Shown in pieces: positions 10,001 through 15,364 of a stretch of DNA of 64,000 nucleotides. The DNA is from CBDCUW01 sp965222745 (GTDB lineage Bacteria; Planctomycetota; Planctomycetia; Pirellulales; Pirellulaceae): NCBI GenBank assembly GCA_965222745.1, contig CBDCUW010000005.1:3534001-3598000 (forward strand), written 5' to 3'. A program made the translations under genes and the position numbers. Every line of letters begins with the position of its first letter. Positions within the stretch are counted from its first letter, which is position 1. A model generated the notes under the pieces. That model was not told the DNA's origin, ran no database searches, and was given only the letters and a program-made list of their open reading frames with translations.

Positions 10001-10167
10001 GGAAAGTCGGTTTTCAGCAGCGGCAGTGAATCGACCGAGATCGTCGTCGCGTTCGAATCGGTCGGCGACTCGCCGACGATGATTTTTTCGACCCGCGGCC
10101 GACGGCCTTTCAGCGGCGAGAAATCGGGCTCTTCCGCCCGAACATCAATGACAAGTGAACTGCTCAT
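7069..10167 (-). CDS. ROCO protein: LRR - Roc GTPase - COR - TIR
   Basis: 1032 residues from ATG 10167. Residues about 50-250 are leucine-rich repeats (LKHLDLSRCSQLEQLP, LDRLELNGC). A Ras-like Roc GTPase follows: P-loop GNGSAGKT at 298-305, switch motif LWDFGGQEIYHSTH at 358-371 and SHQGKD at 430-435. Residues about 500-800 have the mixed character of a COR region. A TIR domain occupies about 834-980 (TVFFSYAWDP, then SWWCMLELH); Glu918 in the WCxxE motif corresponds to the catalytic Glu of NAD-cleaving TIR domains. ROCO proteins are GTP-switched scaffolds; TIR effectors in bacterial conflict systems often deplete NAD. It lies 99 bp downstream of a DGR target gene on the same strand, so it is probably co-transcribed. 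NADase activity and coupling to the DGR are inference. Confidence 0.9.
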   Translation of the reverse strand: MSSSLVIDVRAEEPDFSPLKGRRPRVEKIIVGESPTDSNATTISVDSLPLLKTDFPALTHLFLWSTTDLVRLPALSPRQQVLEVRLSADLETIDWLPLTLQSLVLEDCPKLQNLPSLDGYFEALTELSLAGCASIDPEWIESLIAKAPRLKHLDLSRCSQLEQLPAELPAGLDRLELNGCGALRYRTDPLPVSLRRLGLRNAESLKELPPLPAALDYLDLAFTRSLLRLPSFPKTIEDDRAGKPRTLFLYGSGVLQPPASEHGSTAHTNVAAETREYQDEVELVGSGDVRRCKLLLLGNGSAGKTKLALNLIPGLSSAKKEDGGDYPGSTHGVQFWDWPNFDAVDATTNRKLRVHLHLWDFGGQEIYHSTHRLFVSRGSVFVIVWNPDQDGRQPDAEGGFQDVWYPIRYWLDYIRTESPHHNPLIAIVCSHQGKDWSPDDDKANHRLKEKLRAKLQRDTGKLPDDIPLFVLDSETDTGEREEREELEEWIRDAVHTVIETQGTVVPTYWEIAQNMVERWLPDARTAHQRSSGQLQAERARLSLDQFADEFRHAISEQWKEKDKFTRYDSLRQHWNDGGFLTERRLQRTLRFLTHSGWLYWNAELFQSRVIVDQAWALEAVYTALQRDSDSSIYDNFIAAQGRFTFQQLQDWCWSGGPLDESDQRLILSFMESVGACFRLGHSYHWETDQYISPVHLPDAGSMPEEFQLSDVDQSDEVRSAKLHRGHWFQIMGKLCKRYGDDGTYAKDACRIDGSSYRWNRGDDRWSAVLRFQLDDPQAGLGGKIQIDVAGKSVGERFGSLKQFVESQLPDFEGNPEEVEHAYDHQHHCLAEGAKTVFFSYAWDPVDKEGYYEEAVDAIYDALKRDEMDGRVRLLRDKVSMEPGDYISEYVANAGSQNVDLVLVFTSDRYWRSWWCMLELHSLIKSMIRTSKNVGQSALSIEHETGKKRFTKDIQEYVDHWEQLKLDGDDAAEIPEQLLDLNLSEFRKRFVTLISDSSRGLTSDAVGSSREWKPENAAEIIAWIREKLGLKTP

Positions 10168-10266
10168 AGCACCCCAACACTACTGACAAAAATCGTGTCT
10201 AAAAAATCGCACGCCGGCTGCGCCGTCGCTGTTCGCCTTCGGCTCCTCGTCCCTCGTCGCCACGGC

Positions 10267-11178
10267 TCACTGCTCCCGGCTAGCCGGCCTGTCTGACTGG
10301 CTGGAAATGATCGGGCTGCGAACCAGACAGACACGAAAGCCGACGTCCCAGAGGGAAATGCCGGCCCTGCCCCCGGAGCGAAACGCCGCGCGGCACCCGT
10401 CGGCCGAGCCGATCCAAGAACCACCGCGCACCAGGCGATACGGGTCGCCGCCCTGATCGCCGAACTCCTCGTTCAACCGAAACGTTTCTTCCACGGTGAT
10501 TCCATCCCATCGTCGCCGGTAAGCCTCTTCATCCCAACGATCAAGACACCACTCCCACACGTTTCCGTGCAGATCATGAAGTCCGAAATCATTGGGACGT
10601 AATTTGCCGACCGGATGAGTTGAACTTGAAGTGTCGTCAAACCAGCCGGATTGGTGTAGTGCTGCCTCACCATCGCCGCTGTAGTACTCGGTGTCTGTTC
10701 CTGCTCGACAGGCATATTCCCAGTGCGCTTCGGTGGGAAGAGTCGCAAATCGGTGTTCGCTGGGAAATTGGTCATCAAATTTCTTCGTCAACCAATCGCA
10801 ATATTCGCTGGCTTGACGCCAGGTCATGTTTTCGGCCGGATGATCTGGTTTCCCCTGGAAATGATTTTTGTGTTTGATTCCTTCGCTGCTTGTCCAGGCC
10901 GCGAATTGCGCTTGGGTGACGGGTGCCTGAGCCATCCAAAAATCTTCTTCGATGACGACTCCGTGGATCGGTTCTTCTCTCGTGAAATATCCACGACTGC
11001 CCATCAGGAAACCTTCTCGACATTCGGGAATCTGGACGAACGTCAAGGAGATGTTGTCATCGAGTTTGATGATGACTTGATCGACGGCTTGGACTACTCC
11101 GTTCACCACATTCTCGACAGTGTGATCAAAACAACCTGGGCCTTTGCGAGTTTTCCCGCTATCGGCCCAGGCTGTCAT
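10267..11178 (-). CDS. DGR target protein 1: FGE-sulfatase/C-type lectin fold with variable C-terminus
   Basis: 303 residues from ATG 11178; a GTG near 11109 would match the starts of the two paralogues. No signal peptide, so cytosolic. The FGE-sulfatase (SUMF1) fold is evident: GFLMGSRGY, ITQ/VTQAQF, MTWRQASEYC, LPTEAHWEYACRAG, LHGNVWEWC and the C-terminal RGGSW...GFRVCLVR. The last third of that block (VR1, 10316-10439) is a copy of the template repeat at 11248-11371, changed only at template adenines. As in other DGR targets, the lectin-like fold is expected to display variable residues for ligand binding rather than to make formylglycine. The gene lies directly after the TR and 99 bp before the ROCO-TIR gene. 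Upstream extension of the frame runs into the TR and is not coding. Confidence 0.9.
   Translation of the reverse strand: MTAWADSGKTRKGPGCFDHTVENVVNGVVQAVDQVIIKLDDNISLTFVQIPECREGFLMGSRGYFTREEPIHGVVIEEDFWMAQAPVTQAQFAAWTSSEGIKHKNHFQGKPDHPAENMTWRQASEYCDWLTKKFDDQFPSEHRFATLPTEAHWEYACRAGTDTEYYSGDGEAALHQSGWFDDTSSSTHPVGKLRPNDFGLHDLHGNVWEWCLDRWDEEAYRRRWDGITVEETFRLNEEFGDQGGDPYRLVRGGSWIGSADGCRAAFRSGGRAGISLWDVGFRVCLVRSPIISSQSDRPASREQ
10276..10287. repeat. 12-bp palindrome downstream of VR1
   Basis: CCGGCTAGCCGG, a perfect palindrome 28 bp past the 3' end of VR1 in coding orientation. The identical site sits at the same distance after VR2 (12931-12942) and is missing after VR3. DGRs studied in phage carry a hairpin or cruciform just downstream of VR that helps retrohoming; this is the candidate here. 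Confidence 0.5.
10316..10439 (-). repeat. DGR variable repeat VR1
   Basis: Aligns without gaps over 124 bp to the template repeat at 11248-11371. There are 19 mismatches, and each falls where the plus strand of the template has T (A in the coding strand); 26 such positions exist, so 19 of 26 are changed and none of the other 98. It encodes RGGSWIGSADGCRAAFR and the following lectin-fold end. Confidence 0.95.
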
Positions 11179-11228
11179 CCTAGGGATTCGTCCTTCCAAC
11201 GATGGAAGGCGCAGGAAGCCGTGTTGCC

Positions 11229-11245
11229 CGACAAATCGATTGTCG
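11229..11245 (-). other. Small hairpin at the 3' edge of the template repeat
   Basis: CGACAA / TTGTCG with a 5-nt loop, lying 2 bp beyond the end of TR in the template RNA. In DGRs the sequence just 3' of TR takes part in priming of cDNA synthesis, so this hairpin is a plausible structural element of the template RNA. Not proven. Confidence 0.4.
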
Positions 11246-11247
11246 TC

Positions 11248-11371
11248 CTGCGAACCAGACAGACTCGAAAGCCGATGTTCCTGAGGGAATTGCCGGCCCT
11301 GTTCCTGTTGCGATACGCCGTGCGGCACCTGTCGGCCGTGTTGTTCCATGAACCACCGCGCATCAGGCGAT
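11248..11371 (-). repeat. DGR template repeat (TR)
   Basis: A 124-bp non-coding copy of the variable C-terminal block of the FGE genes. Its first base in coding orientation lies 2 nt after the RT stop codon (11374-11376). Read in the target frame it would give RGGSWNNTADRCRTAYRNRN and more, with five AAC and one AAT codons, the typical adenine-rich design that allows many replacements without stop codons. No FGE domain precedes it, so it is a template rather than a gene. The three VRs at 10316, 12971 and 14352 are its copies. Confidence 0.95.
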
Positions 11372-11373
11372 TC

Positions 11374-12375
11374 TTACGACTCCCAATCCAATGTAAACCT
11401 TGCAATTTCTCGCCGCCAGTCAATGTCATCCGCAATCGCGGCATGGGCGAACAGTGATTGACTTCGCTGCTGTAAGTCCAGTTCCGTGATTTCGCCGGCG
11501 GTGAACTTTCGTTCAATCCTATGGATCTTTCCACGCAACCTTTTTCGCCCCGAACGGTTCAGCCTCAGGCGGTTTGGGTAAACGACGAACCCAAGAAAAG
11601 GAAGTCCCATCTCACAACGATTCAATTGGCGGTTTGATGTTGCGCGCAACCCGATCAAATCCAGGAAATGATCCGTTTCTCGTAACACCTCAAGAAGCTC
11701 GCGATGCGTGCCCCAAAGGACCATGTCATCCATGTATCTGACGTAGCATGACACCTTCATGGTTTGCTTCATCCAGCGGTCGACCGTGTCCAGATAGAAA
11801 TTCCCTAAATACTGGCTGGTCAATGATCCGATCGGAATGCCTTTGCCACTGTGGAAGCAGTACGAGTCGATCAAGCGATCAAACAAGGCGAGCAATCGCC
11901 GTTCGCGAAATCGCCGACACAACAACGCTCGGAGCCGATCGTGATCAATCGAATCGTAGAACTTCTCGATGTCGAGTTTCAAAAACCAGCGACCGGCGCG
12001 GGTCCATTTCTTCGCCTGTGAAATCGCCGCATGATGCCCTTTGCCGCGTCGACACGCGTAGCTGTGGTGGGAGGCGCCCCGTTCAAAAACAGGACCGACG
12101 GCGTGGATCATCGCATGATGGACAACACGATCACGAAAAACCGGCGCGTGAATGAGACGGGTTTTGTTGTCACGAACGAAAAATTCTCGGTAGGGTGAAA
12201 ATCGATAGGTTCCTCGTCGAAGCTGATCAATGCTGAGCGCTATTTGCTCATCCGATTTGGCCAGGAACTCGCGGACTTCTCGACGATGACGCTTGCCTTG
12301 TGCTGCCCGCGCCATCGCGATGGCAAACGTTTTTCGGTCCGCGATTGAGTTAAATAAGCTACCGACTCGTTTCAC
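11374..12375 (-). CDS. DGR-type reverse transcriptase
   Basis: 333 residues from GTG 12375. Reverse-transcriptase motifs occur in order: RLIHAPVFRDRVVHHAM (about 73-89), LDIEKFYDSID with the catalytic Asp (134-144), GIPIGSLTSQYLGN (179-192) and YVRYMDDMVLW (211-221), then LPFLGFVVY. The SQ in motif 4, the short length and the absence of maturase or endonuclease domains are typical of DGR reverse transcriptases. These enzymes copy TR RNA with frequent misincorporation at adenines and the cDNA replaces a VR. The start overlaps the stop of the HRDC protein (GTGA), indicating translational coupling, and the TR follows the stop codon at once. The VR pattern shows the enzyme has been active. Confidence 0.95.
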   Translation of the reverse strand: MKRVGSLFNSIADRKTFAIAMARAAQGKRHRREVREFLAKSDEQIALSIDQLRRGTYRFSPYREFFVRDNKTRLIHAPVFRDRVVHHAMIHAVGPVFERGASHHSYACRRGKGHHAAISQAKKWTRAGRWFLKLDIEKFYDSIDHDRLRALLCRRFRERRLLALFDRLIDSYCFHSGKGIPIGSLTSQYLGNFYLDTVDRWMKQTMKVSCYVRYMDDMVLWGTHRELLEVLRETDHFLDLIGLRATSNRQLNRCEMGLPFLGFVVYPNRLRLNRSGRKRLRGKIHRIERKFTAGEITELDLQQRSQSLFAHAAIADDIDWRREIARFTLDWES

Positions 12376-12836
12376 TTTACATCACTCTTTGGCTCGACAC
12401 TCTCAGAAACGTCTTTCAGCACTGAAATCACCTGCGAGCCATATTTTTCGATCCTCGACTTGCCCAAACCTGCTGTTTGGGCCAGCTCTTGCACCGTCTG
12501 CACATTTCGCTGCACGATATCCGCAAGCTGTGCGTTGGTGAAAACCGCGTAAACCGGAACTCCTTCCTCCCCCGCGATCGATTTTCTCAAGTCTCTCAGT
12601 CTGCTAAACACGGTGAACTGAGCCTCGGTGAGTTTCTCGCGGTAGTCGATTTTCGAACTCCCCGATTTCGCGGCCTGTTCCGCCACGTACTCGACAACAA
12701 AGACCAATGTTGGAGCTTCGTTGGCGCGAACGACTGATTGTTGCACCGACGTGATCCGATGATTGGAAAGGAACTTGTTCAGTTCATCGAGTTCTTGTTC
12801 GCATGGAATCGCGTATTGAAAGATTCGATACTGCAT
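12372..12836 (-). CDS. HRDC-domain DGR accessory protein
   Basis: 154 residues from ATG 12836. Residues 1-50 form a compact beta/alpha segment (MQYRIFQYAI, ELDELNKFLSNHR). Residues about 68-145 match an HRDC nucleic-acid-binding domain (VFSRLRDLRKSIAGEEGVP, YAVFTNAQLADIV, LGKSRIEKYG). HRDC proteins are found next to some DGR reverse transcriptases in place of the better known Avd protein. The 4-bp overlap with the RT gene indicates that both are made together. A role in holding template RNA, cDNA or target DNA is likely from the domain but not shown. No avd-like gene was found in the island. Confidence 0.85.
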   Translation of the reverse strand: MQYRIFQYAIPCEQELDELNKFLSNHRITSVQQSVVRANEAPTLVFVVEYVAEQAAKSGSSKIDYREKLTEAQFTVFSRLRDLRKSIAGEEGVPVYAVFTNAQLADIVQRNVQTVQELAQTAGLGKSRIEKYGSQVISVLKDVSESVEPKSDVK

Positions 12837-12921
12837 GGAGTCGCCTCACAATAAAAAAATATCGCGCGCCGGCTGCGCCGTCGCTGTTCGCCTTCGGCTC
12901 CTCGTCCCTCGTCGCCACGGC

Positions 12922-13776
12922 TCACTGCTCCCGGCTAGCCGGCCTGTCTGACTGGCTGGAAATGATCGGGCTGCGAACCAGACAGACCCGAAAGCCGACG
13001 AACCTGAGGGAAAAGCCGGCCCTGCCCCAGATGCGATACGCCGTGCGGCACCCGACGGCCGTGACGAGCCACGAACCACCGCGCAACAACCGATACGGGT
13101 CGCCGCCCTGATCGCCGAACTCCTCGTTCAACCGAAACGTTTCTTCCACGGTGATTCCATCCCATCGTCGCCGGTACACCTCTTTATCCCAACGATCAAG
13201 ACACCACTCCCAAACGTTTCCATGCATGTCGTGAAGTCCAAAATCGTTGGGCCGTAATTTGCCGACCGGATGAGTTGAACTTGAAGTGTCGTCAAACCAG
13301 CCGGATTGGTGTAGTGCTGCCTCACCATCGCCGCTGTAGTACTCGGTGTCTGTTCCTGCTCGGCAGGCGTATTCCCAGTGCGCTTCGGTAGGAAGAGTCG
13401 CGAATCGGGGTTCGCTGGGAAATTGGTCATCAAATTTCTTCGTCAACCAATCGCAATATTCGCTGGCTTGATGCCAGGTCATGCTTTCGGCCGGATGATC
13501 TGGTTTCCCCTGGAAACGATTTTTGTGTTCGATTCCCTCGCTGCTTGTCCAGGCCGCGAATTGCGCTTGGGTGAGGGGTGTTTGAGCCATCCAGAAATCT
13601 TCTTCGATGACGACTCGGTGGATCGGTTCTTCCGTTGCGCGGTACCCCCGACTGCCCATCAAGAAACCTTCCGGGCAGGCGGGGATTGGAACAAACGTCA
13701 TCGTCGTTTGTTCGTTGAGTCGGATGATGGCTTGATCGATGGCTTGGACTAATCCGTTCACTGTATTCTCGAACAC
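12922..13776 (-). CDS. DGR target protein 2: FGE-sulfatase/C-type lectin fold
   Basis: 284 residues from GTG 13776. Nearly identical to target 1 apart from the variable block and scattered changes: GFLMGSRGY, LTQAQFAAW, MTWHQASEYC, LPTEAHWEYACRAG, MHGNVWEWC. The variable block, about residues 228-269, reads RGGSWLVTAVGCRTAYR. The C-terminal tail and about 100 bp of 3' flank are the same as in target 1, so the two genes are recent duplicates whose VRs were then diversified independently. No signal peptide or membrane segment. It is 85 bp upstream of the HRDC gene on the same strand. Binding partner unknown. Confidence 0.9.
   Translation of the reverse strand: MFENTVNGLVQAIDQAIIRLNEQTTMTFVPIPACPEGFLMGSRGYRATEEPIHRVVIEEDFWMAQTPLTQAQFAAWTSSEGIEHKNRFQGKPDHPAESMTWHQASEYCDWLTKKFDDQFPSEPRFATLPTEAHWEYACRAGTDTEYYSGDGEAALHQSGWFDDTSSSTHPVGKLRPNDFGLHDMHGNVWEWCLDRWDKEVYRRRWDGITVEETFRLNEEFGDQGGDPYRLLRGGSWLVTAVGCRTAYRIWGRAGFSLRFVGFRVCLVRSPIISSQSDRPASREQ
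12931..12942. repeat. 12-bp palindrome downstream of VR2
   Basis: CCGGCTAGCCGG, 28 bp beyond the 3' end of VR2 in coding orientation, at the same spacing as the copy after VR1. Candidate cruciform for retrohoming; it lies in the codons for the C-terminal tail. Confidence 0.5.
12971..13094 (-). repeat. DGR variable repeat VR2
   Basis: Gap-free alignment with TR. Eighteen mismatches, all at template adenines (coding strand), plus two other mismatches within the last 7 bp at the 5' edge, where homology to TR ends. The set of changed positions differs from VR1, so the two were rewritten in separate events. Confidence 0.95.
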
Positions 13777-13812
13777 CTACTGGGCAGTGGTTGGTCACAG
13801 ATTGATATCAGG

Positions 13813-13878
13813 GTAGCGAAACTCGCCAAGAGTTTCGACGATCCACGCGCAGCCGAAACTCTTGGCGAGTTTCGCTAC
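13813..13878. repeat. Inverted repeat with 25-bp arms, each arm itself a hairpin
   Basis: Arms begin GTAGCGAAACTCGCCAAGAG and end in the reverse complement at 13854-13878, separated by 16 bp. Each arm also folds alone (CGAAACTC, 5-nt loop, GAGTTTCG). A single-arm relative occurs at 61284-61308. This is the layout of REP/BIME-like elements. Confidence 0.85.
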
Positions 13879-14052
13879 GGGGCAATGTAAACATCGACGT
13901 TTTCTGCTACCAGCAAGGTTGGGGTTGAGGCAGCGAGAATCGGGACTCGTTCTTCGGGCCAAAGGTCCGGCACTTTGTTTAGCCCAGGGTGAGGTTTTGC
14001 GAGTCTTGCGAGCAACGCCGCTACCCTGGGGCCACGGTCCGAGCAACACGAT

Positions 14053-14105
14053 CCCACTGCCCGCGATTCATGGCGGCAAAGCCGCCATGAATCGCGGGCA
14101 GTGGG
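14053..14105. repeat. Perfect 25-bp palindrome with 3-nt loop
   Basis: Left arm starts CCCACTGCCCGCGATTCATG and the right arm (14081-14105) is its exact complement, separated by AAA. The hairpin would be very stable in RNA or extruded DNA. Its position between co-directional target genes suggests a transcription boundary or mobile palindrome. Confidence 0.9.
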
Positions 14106-14300
14106 AAAAGGAGAGACGGTCGCTCACCCAGGGTAGCGTCAACGTTCGTCAAGCTCACGTTGCCTCACCCTGGGCTAAACAACGTGCCGGACCTTTGGCC
14201 CGAAGAGATTGTCTTCAGATGGTGGCTGATGGCAATGTAGGCCGGCTTGTCCCCAGTCGGCAAATGCAGGATCGCCGACTTGGGGACAAGTCGGCCTACA
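14098..14300. repeat. Direct repeat, copy A (downstream of DGR target 3)
   Basis: About 200 bp, closely similar to 15164-15364 (copy B). Both begin with a CAGTGGGAAAA-type sequence, continue through CTCACCCAGGGTAGCGTCAA and GGGCTAAACAACGTGCCGGA, and end with the GTAGGCCGGCTT inverted repeat. The two copies flank target gene 3. Confidence 0.8.
14237..14299. repeat. GTAGGCCGGCTT-type inverted repeat
   Basis: Arms GTAGGCCGGCTTGTCCCC and its complement ending GGCCTAC, with a short spacer. Member of the family also present at 15301, 23244, 53841 and, as half copies, at 28369, 41790, 56672 and 58742. Confidence 0.8.
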
Positions 14301-14308
14301 AGGGAACT

Positions 14309-15139
14309 TCATCCGATTTGCGCGCCGGTTGACTGGCTGGAAATGATCGGGCTGCGAGCCAGACAGACTCGAAAGCCGAGGAACCCGTAGGAATCTCCAG
14401 CCTCGAACCTGAGGCGATACGCGGAGCGGCACCCGTCGGCCGAGAAGTCCCAACAACCACCGCGCACCAAGCACCGTCTTCGATCACCAAACTCTCGGCT
14501 CAGACGGAACGTTTCTTCTGCCGTGATTCCTTCCCACCTTCGCCGATACGCGTGCTCTTCCCAAAGGTCAAGACACCACTCCCAGACGTTTCCGTGCATG
14601 TCATGAAGTCCGAAATCGTTGGGCCGTAATTTGCCGACCGGATGTGTCGATCCCGAATCCCAGTCGTCACCAAACCAGCCCACTTCGCGCAGCGCCGCTT
14701 CTCCGTCGCCGCTGTGGTATTCGGTGTCTGTTCCCGATCGACAGGCATATTCCCAATGCGCTTCGGTGGGAAGGGTGGCGAATCGATGTTCGCTGGGGAA
14801 CTGTTCGCCGAACTGCTTTGTCAGCCAGTTGCAATAGGAGTTGGCTTGCAACCAAGTCATGCTTTCGGCCGGGTAGTTCGGTTTTCCTGGAAACCGGTTC
14901 TTGTGTGGGATTTCTTCGCTGCTTGTCCAGGCCATGAATTGCCCCTGGGTGATCGGTGTTTGAGCCATCCAAAAATCCTCTTCGATGACGATTCGGTGGA
15001 TCGGTTCTTCCGATGCGTTGTACCCACGACTGCCCATCAGGAAACCATCCGGGCAGGCGGGGATTCGAACGAACGTCATCGTCGTATGTTCGTTGAGCCG
15101 GAGGGTGACTTGATCGATGGCTTGGACTAATCCGTTCAC
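14309..15139 (-). CDS. DGR target protein 3: diverged FGE-sulfatase/C-type lectin fold
   Basis: 276 residues from GTG 15139. Same domain plan as targets 1 and 2 (GFLMGSRGY, ITQGQFMAW, MTWLQANSYC, LPTEAHWEYACRSG, MHGNVWEWC) but with clear divergence throughout, including CLVRGGCWDFSADGCRSAYR in the variable block. Its VR carries both template-adenine changes and about ten other changes, and the tail lacks the 12-bp palindrome. It may therefore be a target no longer rewritten, or one served by another template. The gene is flanked by 200-bp direct repeats. Cytosolic, no signal peptide. Confidence 0.88.
   Translation of the reverse strand: MNGLVQAIDQVTLRLNEHTTMTFVRIPACPDGFLMGSRGYNASEEPIHRIVIEEDFWMAQTPITQGQFMAWTSSEEIPHKNRFPGKPNYPAESMTWLQANSYCNWLTKQFGEQFPSEHRFATLPTEAHWEYACRSGTDTEYHSGDGEAALREVGWFGDDWDSGSTHPVGKLRPNDFGLHDMHGNVWEWCLDLWEEHAYRRRWEGITAEETFRLSREFGDRRRCLVRGGCWDFSADGCRSAYRLRFEAGDSYGFLGFRVCLARSPIISSQSTGAQIG
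14352..14475 (-). repeat. DGR variable repeat VR3 (degenerate)
   Basis: Still alignable to TR across its length without gaps, with many changes at template adenines, but also roughly ten changes at other bases (for example G to T and C to G in the middle, A to G near the 3' end). This argues for age or loss of retrohoming. Confidence 0.85.
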
Positions 15140-15163
15140 CGTATTCTCGAAAACATATTGGGC

Positions 15164-15364
15164 AGTGGGAAAATGAGAGGTGTTCGCTCACCCAGGGTAG
15201 CGTCAACGTTCGTCAAGCTCACGTTGCCTTACCCTGGGCTAAACAACGTGCCGGACCTCTGGCCCGAAGAGTTTGTCTTCAGATGGTGGCTGACAGCAGT
15301 GTAGGCCGGCTTGTCCCCAAGTCGGCAAGTACAGGATCGCCGACTTGGGGACAAGTCGGCCTAC
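15164..15364. repeat. Direct repeat, copy B (upstream of DGR target 3)
   Basis: Counterpart of 14098-14300. Its right end is the GTAGGCCGGCTT inverted repeat at 15301-15364, with 26-bp arms and one mismatch, which runs up to the stop codon of the neighbouring response regulator gene. Confidence 0.8.

Larger units (their letters stand above)
13777..14308. repeat. Repeat-filled spacer between DGR targets 2 and 3
   Basis: No gene is supported; the open frame here only translates repeats. It contains the double hairpin at 13813-13878, the long perfect palindrome at 14053-14105 and a GTAGGCCGGCTT-type inverted repeat at 14237-14299. Two oppositely oriented copies of a segment reading GGGCTAAACAACGTGCCGGA lie around 13965 and 14170. 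Confidence 0.75.

Noticed and set aside
11175..11534. 119-residue minus-strand frame containing RGGSW
   Set aside because: It reads the 3' end of the RT gene out of frame and then the template repeat; no FGE domain precedes it, so it is the TR and not a gene.
11374..12375. Group II intron or retron reverse transcriptase
   Set aside because: No maturase or endonuclease domain and no msr/msd layout; TR/VR pairs with adenine-specific changes identify a DGR.
13862..14332. 156-residue plus-strand frame between targets 2 and 3
   Set aside because: It only translates palindromes and repeat sequence.
10267..15139. FGE proteins as sulfatase-activating enzymes
   Set aside because: They lack signal peptides, have no sulfatase neighbours and their C-terminal block, where catalytic Cys residues would sit, is the DGR-variable region.
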